NCBI GenBank assembly: GCA_007449985.2
Contig: VIIQ02000076.1
Location: 1 to 64,000, forward strand
DNA length: 64,000 nt
Source of the DNA: Desmodesmus armatus
Taxonomy: Eukaryota > Chlorophyta > Chlorophyceae > Sphaeropleales > Scenedesmaceae
Reading direction: 5' to 3'
A program made the position numbers and the translations under genes. Shown here piece by piece: positions 25,137-36,732 of this stretch. The stretch's first letter is position 1, and each line of letters starts with the position of its first letter. The notes beneath the pieces are model-generated. The model was not told where the DNA came from, did not search any database, and was given only the letters and a program-made list of their open reading frames with translations.

Positions 25137-26245
25137 GATGGTGAAGGGCAGGTGGTGGTGTAAGCGCTTGGACTGGGTGTTGTCCAGCGCGCTCTGTAGG
25201 ACGTGTGCTGATGTTTTGTTGTATTGCTTGGAGCCTTTTTGTGGCTTCAGGCTGTCAGGCGATTGCTTCCAGCATTTCTAGAATGAGCACATGGCGCTGG
25301 TTGGGTGTGAGGAAAGTGTCTCAGTACTTGTCTTGTGCTGTATACTTCTACTGTGATGGCTGGTCTGTGGCGTGTCACATGCCTCCTGCGTAGCCGCCTT
25401 TGCCACACAGGGTTCAGAGTGTGGGTGCAGCAGCGGCATTGTAAATCACTGGCATGCAGTCAGTTTCCTTTCATCACTCGCCGGCCACGCAGGGGGCCGC
25501 GTTGGCATACAAGTGCAACGGGGCTCAACACAAAAGCCTGGTTGCATAGTCTCACTGACAGAACACCTGCAGCTTTGCTGGCAACGTGACAAGTTATCAC
25601 CTGTTCATGGCTGGTCGAGCAACAGGCACGGTTGCTCTGGGTTCAATGGCCAGCAGATGTCCTTTGTGAATGTCTTTTGTGTGGCGAGGGACACATCAAA
25701 GACGACAGGGAGCTCTTGTTTTGTGCTGGAGCGTTGGGCCGTTGAGTTTATATGCTGCTGTAGGTTTTTGCGCATTGGGGCGCAAGCAGCAGCATGTCCT
25801 CCAAGGTGCAGACACATCGGATGTCCAACTCAACATACATGTAAGCATGACGAGTTGTGAAGCTGCCTATCTTGTGATGTGGAGGCTGTTTTCATAACAG
25901 GATGATTGTGCTGTGTCACTCTATGACCCCTGAATGCTTGCATGTGCATTGTGGGGCTGGGCAGGCTGGCTGGTCAGCAACATTGTTTGGTGTCAGGCCA
26001 CAGTACAGAGGTAGGGGTGCTGAATTCCAACCAGGTGTATTCTATTGCACTAGAAGGCTTCATAAATAAAGACTACTTGTGCAAGAGCATTGCTTGTGGG
26101 CCGTTTGTTCGCCTGCTGACTGAAGCAGTGAGCAGCAGTACCACAGCAGTACCAGCCACACACTGCTGTCAGCCAGCAAGTTAACCAAGACTGCCACGGG
26201 GAGGCCGCCCACAGAGTCTCAAAAGGCAATAAGAGGCAAGCAGTC

Positions 26246-26880
26246 ACCACCCAGGAGCGCAGAGGAATCCCCCGAACACGAGCCTAGCGTGCTTGCGCAG
26301 CTGTTGTGCCCATGGGAGATATGGCCCGTTCAGTAGGACACACTGGCAAAACAGCTCCTCGCTTACTCAGCATTGCTGCTCCTGTGGTAACAGTGCCGAA
26401 ACACCAGCCCCACATTGGCGTGCTGGCATAGTTGCTGTCCAGCAGAGCTCGCCCTGCCAGTATATACATACAGCAACCATGCACTGGCGCTAAGATGGTG
26501 TCTCCACAGGAAATCACGCTACCTCCCCGTTCCGGGCACTATCTTACTGGCGCTAAGATGGTGACCGCTTGTCCTCTGTGGAAACCCCACACCACACCCA
26601 TGAAAGCTAAAAAAAAAGTGGCACCAGTGACTTTCAGATGACTAGATGAACCAAGCAGTCATCACCCAGGAGCGCTGGAGGAGTCCCCCGAACACACCTA
26701 GCGTGCTTGCGCAGCTGTTGTGCCCATGAGGCGGGTATCACTTCATGACACGCCGTCGCAACAGCTCCTCACTTACTGCATTGCTCCTGTGCGGGCCCCT
26801 ACCACAGCCCCCAAATTGGCGCGCTCGCATGCTTGCTATCCAGCAGAGCTCGCCCTGCCAGAAGTAATACAGCAAACATG
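26246..26880. repeat. Diverged direct repeat pair
   Basis: A block at 26246-26480 (caCCCAGGAGCGC..., CGTGCTTGCGCAGCTGTTGT, CAGCAGAGCTCGCCCTGCCA) recurs at 26659-26880 in the same order and orientation. A shorter piece, ACTGGCGCTAAGATGGTG, occurs twice at about 26482 and 26548. It may be a nested non-autonomous element; no terminal inverted repeat was found. Confidence 0.7.
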
Positions 26881-28865
26881 CACGGGCGCTTGGGCGACGA
26901 CTTCTTAGTCTGTTTCGATATCTCTTGGTGCTGGAGCTATGAATGAAACTGGCTCATTGGGTACGATGGTTTCAGACAGAAGGGGGTATTGTCGGCCCGA
27001 ACACCGTTGTGGAGCCTGGCAGAATACATCCTTCACACAATAAGACTATTCGTGCCCAATTTTGTTTGGTTTGGGCATCTGCATCCCTGGCCCGGGCCTG
27101 GAAGTTTTGGTTTGCTGTAAGTTTTTTTCAATTCAACTTCATGCTGCTTGTAGAAAAAAGAATGGTGGGGAGACTGTGGGAAAGCAGCAAACCTTTATAT
27201 TATATTATATTATATTTATATTTTATTTATAGGTTTGCCCTATTGTGGCACAACAGCGAGTGACGCAGACTACCTGATTCGCAGATGCGGTCCTGATTAC
27301 AGCACCCCTGCACATGCACTGTGTCGCCCCCCCCCCCCCTCCCTCCTGCGCTCCTGGAGCCTGAGACCTTTGCACTTGCCCGCAAAATCTTAAATGCTTG
27401 ACACAAGATAATACTGCATCTCCTTGCGCAATAGCTGTTGCCCTTCAGAACCTTGGTTTGGTACACTCTGGAGTGTGCATACATTCCGTCTGGAAATTGG
27501 TGAAGGAGCATTGATTACAAGGACCGTAGTGATTATCCAGGTGTAGTACACTTGCATGTTGTCACAACTTTTGCAGGCTGCAAAAGGCACATCTTTCTTT
27601 TGAGGCTGAACCTCAGGCTACCAAGCTGTACAGTGTTACCAACTGCAGCACAGCAAACACGCACACCCAGGACCCTGGCTTTCAACATCATCTGCATCTA
27701 CTCACGTGCATGCAACCCTGCCTGTGCAACAGCACCACAACCATATGAGCATCCAACAACTCTCTCTCAACCCTCGCCACAAGCCCACACACATATCCAC
27801 ACGCACCGCTCTCAAGCACACACAGTCAGTCCCAAAGCAGCCAGGCGGCTCGCAGGAAACGGCTTTAACCATGCAGATTATGGTAGCTACCCTCCATGCA
27901 TGCAGACCGACAAGCTGTCCCGGGCCTCTGTCCCTCAGGCCAGTTCATGATGTGGCATTGCAGCTGTTGCTTCCTGGCGCAGGGTTCCAGCAGAAGGTTC
28001 TGCCGTAGGGTGCGTCACTGGACCTTGGCCCCCAAAACTGCCATGCGGTTGACACATGCACAGGCAACACTGAATCCTCGATTCCTGCAGGCGCCGGCCG
28101 CCACTGGCTGCTAGGCTAGGCCGAGGCTGCTCGCGGTGGAGCAGCAACCTGCACGCCTCCCTATCATGAGGTAGTATCTAGCAGGCGTGCAGCGCTGCTG
28201 TGCCAGCAGCATGCACGACACCCTGGGGGCAACGCAAAGCCAAGCGAGTGCAACAGACAAGACAGAGCATGCGCCCTGGCTTTACCAAGCGCTGGCCCGT
28301 CAACCCCAAGAGCAAACACCACATTCAGAGCCACTGACAAAGCAGCGCAGTCTCTGACACAAAAGTGGTGATGCGTGAAGATCACACCGGGCCCAGCACT
28401 GGGTGCTGAAAGCGCCAGGAGGTGTCGATCCTCACCAATAGAATCGCCTGTCAAGGCTCAGGGGACAAGGATCCCAAACTGGGCTAGCAGCATAATGAAA
28501 CTTCCGGACCGCAGCGCGGCGCAGCTACTGGCGGACACACGCACACACCCATACACACACACAAGCTGCCAGCACCAGTATTAGTAATAATAGCCATGAT
28601 AGTAGAGCCAGCAGGGATATAACCCAGGACACTGCACACACACAGCACATTGCACCGCCAGTAGTGCCACTAGCCGCACCCCAAAAGGCTGCCGCAGTCA
28701 GCAAAGTGCTGCTTTGCATCAACATCGCTCCTCTCTGCTGCTGCTCTCTGGGAAAAGTTGGAAAAGTGAATCCATACCCAGGATGCACCGCCTGTCTCAG
28801 CATGCACATGGTGTGGATGGAATCATGCCTGGGCGCCACCAAACGGGTGACTGTACAGTGTGTAC

Positions 28866-28927
28866 CCAGCGTCTCTTGCAAGCCTTGCAAGCAGTGCCCA
28901 GCGCCTCTTGCAAGCCTTGCAAGCAGA
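28866..28927. repeat. 30-bp tandem duplication
   Basis: CCCAGCG(T/C)CTCTTGCAAGCC followed by TTGCAAGCAG occurs twice in a row. The unit also contains an internal TTGCAAGC doublet. No gene is attached. Confidence 0.75.
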
Positions 28928-30021
28928 CGTACGACCTCAAACCCAGCAATTATGTCAGCTTTGCCCGCGTGGCAACAGCAGCAGCCAGCCTCCGAGGAAG
29001 CGATGCTGGTGAGAAAAAGGCGTGAAACGCTTCGCTTGCTATGGCAGGCCAGCACACACCCTGATGCTTCAGGATCCGGAGCAGCCAACACTCAGCACTC
29101 TGCTTCCTAGCCCCTCGACCATCATCCATAACACACCACACACATCCCTCATCCGTGGTGTTGTGCAGCATGTGCCTAACACAGCGCCAGGCAGTGCTTG
29201 CAGGGTGGTGTGCACCTCCGGGCGAGTTGGTAGTCGCTGCATCTGCCTGGGGTTGTGTGCAGCACTGGGGAGCATATGCGCTTGGCAAACACCACAACTC
29301 TTCCCGTCCAAACAGCACGTCCCCAGCACAGTGCAATCAATGCTTGCATGGCAGGAAGCCCAGGAGGGCTCTGCTGCTGCTCTCAAACTCTGGCCAAAAA
29401 GCCGGCAACAGCATATGGCATGCTGCAGGCGCACTGTCTTCACTGACACATGTGCAGGAAACCATAACCGCCAACAAGTGGCGGGACAGCTGGGATCCGA
29501 ACCAGGGATGACCAGGGAATTCTGCTGGACAACACAGCACAGTATGCCCCGAAAAAAACGCCTGTGCCACACTCGGGAAGCTCCCAGAAAAAAACTCGCA
29601 CCCATAGCTAAGCTTCAGGGGAAGTGCTGCTGTACAGGAATGACACAACCCACATACTGCTCTCAGCACAAGGATGTTGCTTGCCGATCATGCTACTGTG
29701 TGCACAGACAGCATGTGCAACAGACAGCATGTGACAGCAAATGACAAAAACGGTCCTGGGGGACCCCCCGACACAGCCCAAGCCTGTCCTGCACTACTAC
29801 AGAGACCCTCAGCACCATGCCAGCACAACAACAGCAGCAGCTCACACTCTTCTCTCGCACATGCAGGGAGGTGTTTGCGCAAGTTCTGCGGCTGCAGACT
29901 GACACACACAACCCCTACACGCGGCATTGCATCTCCCCCGGGTGGCTGGAAACCTTCTCGTTAGGATAAGGGGGGGGGGCACCTCTCCAGCACAGCTGCA
30001 GTGACTGCTGCATGGCTGCAG

Positions 30022-30458
30022 TCACTGCTGCACAGCAATGGCGCCCCCCACAGCTGCATTCACACCGCCAGAAGTGCCGCCTGAGTGACCCACACAAACA
30101 GCAGCAGCTGCTGCTGCCGCTGCTGTGACCCCCTGACCTCCGCCAGCCCCCACACCCCCAGCAGTACCGTTTACAGCTTGCTGCATGGCTGGCGGCTGTG
30201 CTGCTGCTGTCTGCCTCGCAACCACAGCAGCCGGGTTCAAACCCCGCTGATCCCGGACAGGGTCAAGGTCGGTTGGTTTTCCCGCCAAATTTGGGACTGA
30301 CCCCTGCTGCTGCTGTTGCGGGTGTGCTGGAGGGCAGGGGGAGGGCTCTGTGTGTGAGGCTTGCCTGCTGAGTGCCTGTAGGCCTGCCACAGCATCAGCC
30401 ATGGTTGAGTCAGTGCTGCCATTGCTGCCAGCAGCACCTGGTGACCGTGCCAGCCGCC

Positions 30459-30490
<32 letters not shown>

Positions 30491-33400
30491 TGGTGTTGAT
30501 GCATGCCAGGTGAGGGTGATGCCCTCTGGCCCAGGAGTTGGCCTGCAGGAAGCATCTGCATCGGCCCAGACATCTGCTGCTGCTGCCCGGATAGCTGAGG
30601 CTGCTTCGGTGGCAGCTGTGATGGCATGGCAGCCAAAGCAGCAGCATCACCTTGCTGCTGCTGCTGCTGCTGAGACCCTGCAGCCGCCAGGGGGCCTGTA
30701 GGTACCCCCACCTGGCCTGCAGCAGCAGTGCCCCCACCGCTGTCAGACACCCGACTGCCAGGGGTGTTGAGGCCTGGCTGGCTGCCGAGCACCATACCTG
30801 TTGCTGCTGGTGCTTGACAAACAGCCACACTCAGGACATGCTGCTGCTGCTGCTGCTGCTGGGTGAGGTCTGTGCAGGGAGGTGGGGTCAGTGCACCGCT
30901 GTGACTTGGTGCTGGGGTTTCAGAAGCGCCTGGCCCCCCTAGGTGCAGGACAGGAGCCCCCATCTGCTGCTGCTGCAGTGTGCTGGCATGCCCCATCAGC
31001 ATCTGCTGCTGCTGCTGCTGCATGTACCCGTGCTGCTGCTGGTAGTATGAAACCATCATGCTGTGGCCGTTGCTGGGCTGCTGCTGCAGCTGCTGGTTGT
31101 GCTGATGGTGTGCTGCTGCTGCCTGCATGCTGTTCTGCAGGTGTAGTGCCACCATATCAGGGGTCATACCTGCCAGCCCCAGCTGCTGCTGGTGCTGCTG
31201 CTGCAGCATGTGCTGATGCTGATGATACATGTCTGCAGAGAGCTGCAGGCCTGCCACAGCAGCAGCAGAAACATCCATAGAGTGACCATACCCATCCTCT
31301 AAAAGCCCATTGCAGCTAATTGTACCGCCGCCGCCAGGCAGCATTGTACCGCCCACTGCGGCGGCTGCAGCCGCCGCTGCGACGGCTGCGGCCGACATGC
31401 CGGCGGCTGCAGCATTCATGAGGTACGGGCTGGCGGCTGCGTAGGGGCCCTCGGCGGCTGCGGCGGCCGCCGCCGCGGCGGCTGCGGCGGCTGCTGCCGG
31501 CTGCAGGCGGCGGCTGTAGATGGGTGCTGTCCATTGCTGGATGGGGAGCTGCGGTGCTTCTGCTGATGCCACCCAGCTGATGTCAAAGTCCAGCCTGCAA
31601 AATGGATATTCACAGAGTCATGTCCACGAAAACAGCAGAAAGAAGTAAGGTGGAGCTGCCAGCACTGAGTCATGTAACAGCGGACACAAAAAAGGTGGAT
31701 GTTGAAGATGATAAATGAACTGCGGGTGCGGCTAGGCCTACCAGAGCCTTGAGGGTGGGAGCTATGCTGAAACGTCACTCAGTACGCAGTGCGACATGAC
31801 CAAGGTTCTGAAAGCCGGCTGCTGTCAGGTCCATTGCAGCTCAGCCTTGCAGGCTGCCTGCAGCACAGTTCTAAAACCAAGGCTGGTCAGGCGCACTTTA
31901 CACCTACTGTGGCCCTTACTCATGGCTGGTGCTACAACCTAGATGTCAATGCCCCAGGGGGGTCCATAGTAAACCCTCGGTCCCAATCACCAACCCTGCC
32001 ACCACCCTGAGTTTGCTGCCCCGTGCGCACACTTACGTCTTTGGCACCATGCAGTTGCCGTGCTTCTGCATTGATCTGTGTAGCCGCTGCACCAGGTCAC
32101 GCAGACCACTCTCAGTCACAAGCCGCACCTGCAGACAGCACGATGGAAGGGGAGGTGGCAAGTCAGGGGTGAAACAATGCAAGACAGGATCAAATGTTTG
32201 TTCCAAGCAGCTGCGGGGAGCGTGGCCCATGTGTGCAAGGCCAGGTTGTCAGCTGTGAGGCCATTTGCTGAAGGGATGCAGGGGGTTTTGTATTGCGTGT
32301 GTATGCACACACCTGTAACCATTTAGTGCCCTTGTGCCTGTCCTGGAATGTGTTGTACTGTACTGTAAACTGTACGGTACTGAACTATTGTTTGCCATCC
32401 GCATGTGTGAAAGAAGCTCTGCTGATGTGCTGATAACAACAGACAAGCAACATCACAACAAACAGTCCTGCACTGTGCCCACCTTGTTGCTGCCCAGGCC
32501 CCATCGTGCCAGGTGAGGGCACTGCTGCAGCAGTGTTGCGCGCATCGCCTTGACCTCCTCAATGTACTGCTCACTGGGAACAGCCTTGGTGGTGAGACAG
32601 TTCTCAACCTGGGAAGGGGCAGGTGGGGGGGGGGCAGTGGGAGGAGGGGGCAGGCAGGGAGGGGGGGGGGTGAGGTGAGCAAAGGGAGGTGATATAGGCA
32701 ACTGCTGGTGGTCAGGCAGTTCTCAACCTGGGGGGGGGGGAGTAAGGTGGGAGTGGGGGGAAGGAAGGGGGGGGGGGTGAGGTGAGCAAAGGGTGCTGAC
32801 TCAGGCAACTGGTGGTGGTGAGCCAATTGGGGGGCGGGGGGAGGGGGGGAGTGAGCAAAGGGCACTGATGTAGGCAGCTGGGGTGGTCTCACAGGTGCCT
32901 GCATACCATTTTGAGCAGCTCCTGTAGTACGGCATACGTGTGGTGCCAAGTAAGCAAAGGGGGCCGGGGGCTGGGCCGGGGGCTGGGCCGAGGGCTGGGC
33001 CGAGGGCTGGGCCAGGGGCTGGGGGGTGGGGACTGCCATGAGTTCATTAGTCGATTGGCAGGATCTATGGCATCCCTATGCTGCTCCACCAGAGCAACCA
33101 TGTCACATCACCTTTTAAGTTGGTGCGTGAACAAACATTTTGTAGACACTAGCGCTGCCCAAAAATGGTTGTTCCATCACATCAAAATTCAAGCGTTCTC
33201 ACCATTTTGAGCAGCTCCTGCGGTATTGCATCCCTGTGGTGCCAGGTGGGCATGCCGTACAGTGGGATGGCGTCGTTGGGCAGGAACACATACTTCTCAA
33301 ACTGGCCGTTGCGGGTCACCTCCAGCCTGCAAGGCAAAAGTGATAGAGCAGGATGGGTGAGTGAGTGAGTGAGTGAGTGAGTGAGTGAGTGAGTGAGTGA

Positions 33401-34120
33401 GTGAGTGAGTGAGTGAGTGAGTGAGTGACTGAGTGAGTGAGTGAGAGGGCGACACCTTTGGCTAGTCTCTTCTTATGAGGCTGGAAGGGGTGTGCATGCG
33501 CGACACCTCCCCTTCTGCCTTGCCCCCCCTGCCCACTCACACATGCCATCTGTCTTCTGTCGAAACCTGCCACACTGGTGAGCAACTGCGTGCCCTCCAG
33601 AACAACATACAGTGCACAGCAACACCGAAGGCAACGCCAATGCATGTACATATCATACAACTTGAGTGACATATGATGCACAGCCAACACCACCAAACCC
33701 AACAGAGTGAGTAGACACTACTTAATCTGGGCCCACCTGTATATGAAGACCTCGTCCCCCTGCAGTGCAGACCTGCCCCGCACCCTGCTGAGCTGCAGCA
33801 CAACCTGGTCACACCCACCACGAGACCCCCCAGACTGGCCAGCAGCACACGCCATCTGCTGCTGCTGCTGCTGCTGCTGATACTGGAGGGTGTCTTGACC
33901 CTGCTGGGCATACCCCATTTGCTGCTGCTGCTGCTGCTGCTGCTGCAGGTTGAGCCCCAGTTGGTCTGACTGCTGCTGCTGGAGAGCCAAGTCTTGTATC
34001 TGCTGCTGTGCCAGCTGCTGCTGCTGCTCTGCGTCATGCTGCTGCTGCTGCTGCTGCTGGGGATGGTGGTGGTTGACGGCATGATGTTGGTGATCTCCTG
34101 CCTGCTGCTGGCTGTGTGCT

Positions 34121-34177
<57 letters not shown>

Positions 34178-35436
34178 GAGTGTGCAGTGTGACCATTGGG
34201 TGTGACAGCAGCGCTGCTGCTGTTGTGTTCCACCTTAGCACGTTTGCGGCTGCCCTGCCCACTGTCAGCTGCCAAGTCAGCCCCATATGAAGAGCCCCGG
34301 GGTACATACCCACCACCACCAGCAGCAGCAGCAGCAGCAGCAGCATTGGTACCAGGGCCATCCCTGGCTCCAGTGCTATCTGCTGCTGCTGCTGCTGCTG
34401 TGCCATGGCCTGCGGCTGTGTGAGGAAGGGCCTGGGGTGTTGCTGCTGGGATGCCCCTAGCCCCTGCAGCAGCAGCAGCAGCAGCAGCAGCAGCGTGTGC
34501 CTGGCTAGGGCCGTTTGCTGCTGCGTCAGTGCTGAGCAAGCTGCTGGAGTGAGGGATGTTGTGCCCTGAGGTGGTACCTGGCTGCTGCTGCTGCTGCTGC
34601 TGTGTGCCTGCGGGAGGGCTCACACTGCTGACAAGGTTGCCTGCACTGCCCCCATTGGCAGCGCCAGGAAAGCCGGTGTTGCTGCTGCCATGCTGCAAGT
34701 CAGCAGCAGCAGCAGCAGCAGCGGCGGCGGCGGCGGCCGAGAAGCCCCCTGGTCCTCCTCCTCCTGCTGCTGCTGCCGCGGCGGCGGCGGCGGCAGCTGC
34801 TGGTTGTTGTGAGGTGTGCTGGTGCGGTCCTGCGGCGTGGTGTGAGCCGTTGGCTGCAGCAGCAGCTGCTGCTGCTGCGTGCGGGGGTACTGCTGCTGCC
34901 AGAGAGCCTGCAGGTGTTGCTGTGCTGCCGCTAGGGAGGCTGTTGAGCTGCGAAGCATCCATGTTGGTGGTTGCGGCATCTGCTTGATTCATCTGTGCTG
35001 TGAAGAGGAGCTCTTCTGTGCTGCGGCATGATGCGCTGACCACACTGAGGAACCCCGAGAGCACTTTTATCTGCTCGTGCATGTGTCTGTTTTCGTGCTC
35101 GAGGTATGTTTTGTAGTGCTCGAGCTGCGAGAGGCGATCCAGCAGGGCAGGGACTGACAGCTCCTGGGGGCTTGTTGGGCAGGCTGGTGTAGCTGCACCA
35201 GCTGCTGCTGCTGCTGCAGAGCGCCGGGAGCTGCTGCTGCATCTTGGTGCTGTGGTTGGCCAGCGCCATCGATGCCATTCATGCTGATGCAGCCTGGATT
35301 TGCTGTGGACCCGGGAATTTGTCACCCCCTGGAAGGAGCAGCAAGCCCTGCAACGCCGAGGCACCATGAAAACGAATCTCAGCCTATAAGATGCATGTGT
35401 GGCGCTTTTGAGGGCGCCTAGACGCAGCGTTCCCAT
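30022..35436 (-). CDS. Large poly-Q/poly-A protein with leucine-zipper-like segment
   Basis: Five exons join in phase (3,615 nt, about 1,204 aa): 35436..33737, 33326..33203, 32608..32483, 32128..32037 and 31594..30022. I do not recognise the family. Near residues 90-130 is a zipper-like helix (LLDRLSQLEHYKTYLEHENR). Long A, G and Q tracts follow, then a basic patch (GSRKRAKVEH), then a folded-looking core over the small exons (EVFIYRLEVTRNGQFEKYVF, then IPLYGMPTWHHRD, then QYIEEVKAM, then LRDLVQRLHRSMQKHGNC). The last exon is an A/Q-rich tail. The composition resembles transcription co-regulators, but that is only an impression. The start is unsure: an alternative N-terminus at 35282 (MNGIDGAGQPQHQ) is more protein-like but lies in another frame and would need a one-base change. 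Confidence 0.75.
32701..32949 (-). repeat. Exon-edge copies in poly-Q gene intron 2
   Basis: Two echoes sit in the intron between exons 2 and 3. At 32949..32908 is a copy of the end of exon 2 (PQELLKM codons) followed by a GTATGC donor. At 32731..32701 is a copy of the start of exon 3 (VENCLTT codons) after a CCCAG acceptor. A third, weaker copy lies near 32829..32800. Order on the minus strand: real exon end, its copy, copy of the next exon start, real exon start. Confidence 0.82.
33358..33445. repeat. GTGA/CTCA tetranucleotide microsatellite
   Basis: About 20 GTGA units occur with one or two interruptions. They lie in intron 1 of the poly-Q gene, just upstream (on the minus strand) of exon 2. 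Confidence 0.9.
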
Positions 35437-36732
35437 CTGACAGGTTGGAGCCTTTGGAAGTATTCATGTCCGGGAGGGTCCCACAACGGATGCGCTAAAT
35501 CATTTATAGAGTCATGAAACTCTCAAAGAACGGCTCACGATGCTCACCTGTGCACGCCCACTTCGATAGTAGCATAGCAACATTTATCCGCCCGACAGCT
35601 GCCCGAGCCGGTCTAGCGCCTGAAATATAAACATTTACATAGAAAAGGACTGAATGAGCGCAACAGCCAGGCGGTCTGGATCCAGCAGCTGTTTGTGACT
35701 GGCTGTAGCCCGCACCACAGCGTTCAGTCACAGCAGCCCTCCCCAGTCTCAAGCAATGAGCTATGTACGTTTTCCTATAGCTTTTGCTGTTGGGTGAATT
35801 GAAGAACGGACCTAAACCCTTTGGTTGACTTCCATCCGACGTAGATTAGGCTTAGCACCCTGATTGTGACTGGCCACCCCTCCCAGCAGACATTGATTTC
35901 GTCGAGCTTGGTGTGTTAACAGTACACTGCGGTTGATGCGCGCAGTTGTTGACTCTACGCATTGCCGGCAAGCACGCACGCTGTTGAAAGCAGTTGCAAG
36001 CATGAAGATACGATGTTCAGCACCCACTCGGTGCTACCGAGGGTGGGGAGCCTTTGCAGGGTCACCTAGAAATGTACAAGCAGTACGGCCACACAGCACG
36101 TACAGGCAGTCTTATTCTGCAACCACCAGATGCTGACTGAGTTCAGTTCCTTTGCGCACCCAACCCCTGCATATCAAACATATGTATACTATCCACTCTA
36201 CTCATGAACCATGAGGGATTCCTGTAACAAGCTGCGGTGTCACAAGTGCTTTGGCGTTGACAATTGCATGAGGCACTTGATGCAGTTGGCACATTGCTGT
36301 GCTGTTCATCAAACACCATGTCGTCCAATCGCCGTACAAGAACTTGTATATCCCCCACCCATGGTACACTACAGTCGCCCTCAACCCCATAGGAACAACA
36401 AAAAAGCCAAACCCTGCCGTTGGCAGGTGACGCAGGCGGCAGCACTACGGCAGTACTCCCAGGTGCTGTATTCGTGACCACGTGTTGGCCCTGTTCTCAC
36501 ACGGCCTATGTGAAGTTCACACAGCAGACCATAAGGGTCCCATCTCCAAAGAGTCAAAACTGGTCAACAGACCCAACAAGCTTCCAGCTGGACAAACAGC
36601 CACACCCTAGAATGCTCTAAACTTTGCAGCATCTCACCGCACAACGGCTGACAGCCGGTTGCTAGACCAGCATACAGTGCCACCGTTCACTAAAGTGCTG
36701 CGGCAGCAGCCAACAACTAGTGCAAGCTCAGT
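35437..36732. other. Intergenic, nothing recognised
   Basis: This lies between the 5' end of the poly-Q gene and the 3' end of the MYND gene, both on the minus strand. It should contain the poly-Q gene promoter. Short open frames have no supporting splice sites or motifs. Confidence 0.55.

Larger units (their letters stand above)
25137..30021. other. Intergenic, about 4.9 kb without a supported gene
   Basis: Many short open frames exist, but none joins into a recognisable product. It contains a direct repeat pair (26246-26520 and 26659-26880), an AT-rich TATAT run at 27197-27231, a CA-rich microsatellite at 28537-28561 and a 30-bp tandem duplication at 28866-28927. A minus-strand frame at 28525-29091 has hydrophobic stretches, but I see no splice or domain support. 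Confidence 0.5.

Noticed and set aside
28164..29091. Minus-strand frames with hydrophobic stretches
   Set aside because: There are no convincing splice sites, start context, or conserved motif. I could not join them into a gene.
29480..29530. GGTTCGGATCCCAG on minus resembling a tRNA T-arm
   Set aside because: No matching acceptor stem, D-arm or anticodon arm is visible upstream.
30228..30250. GGGTTCAAACCCC resembling a tRNA T-loop
   Set aside because: It is inside the coding exon of the poly-Q protein (RGLNPAAV region) and has no cloverleaf around it.
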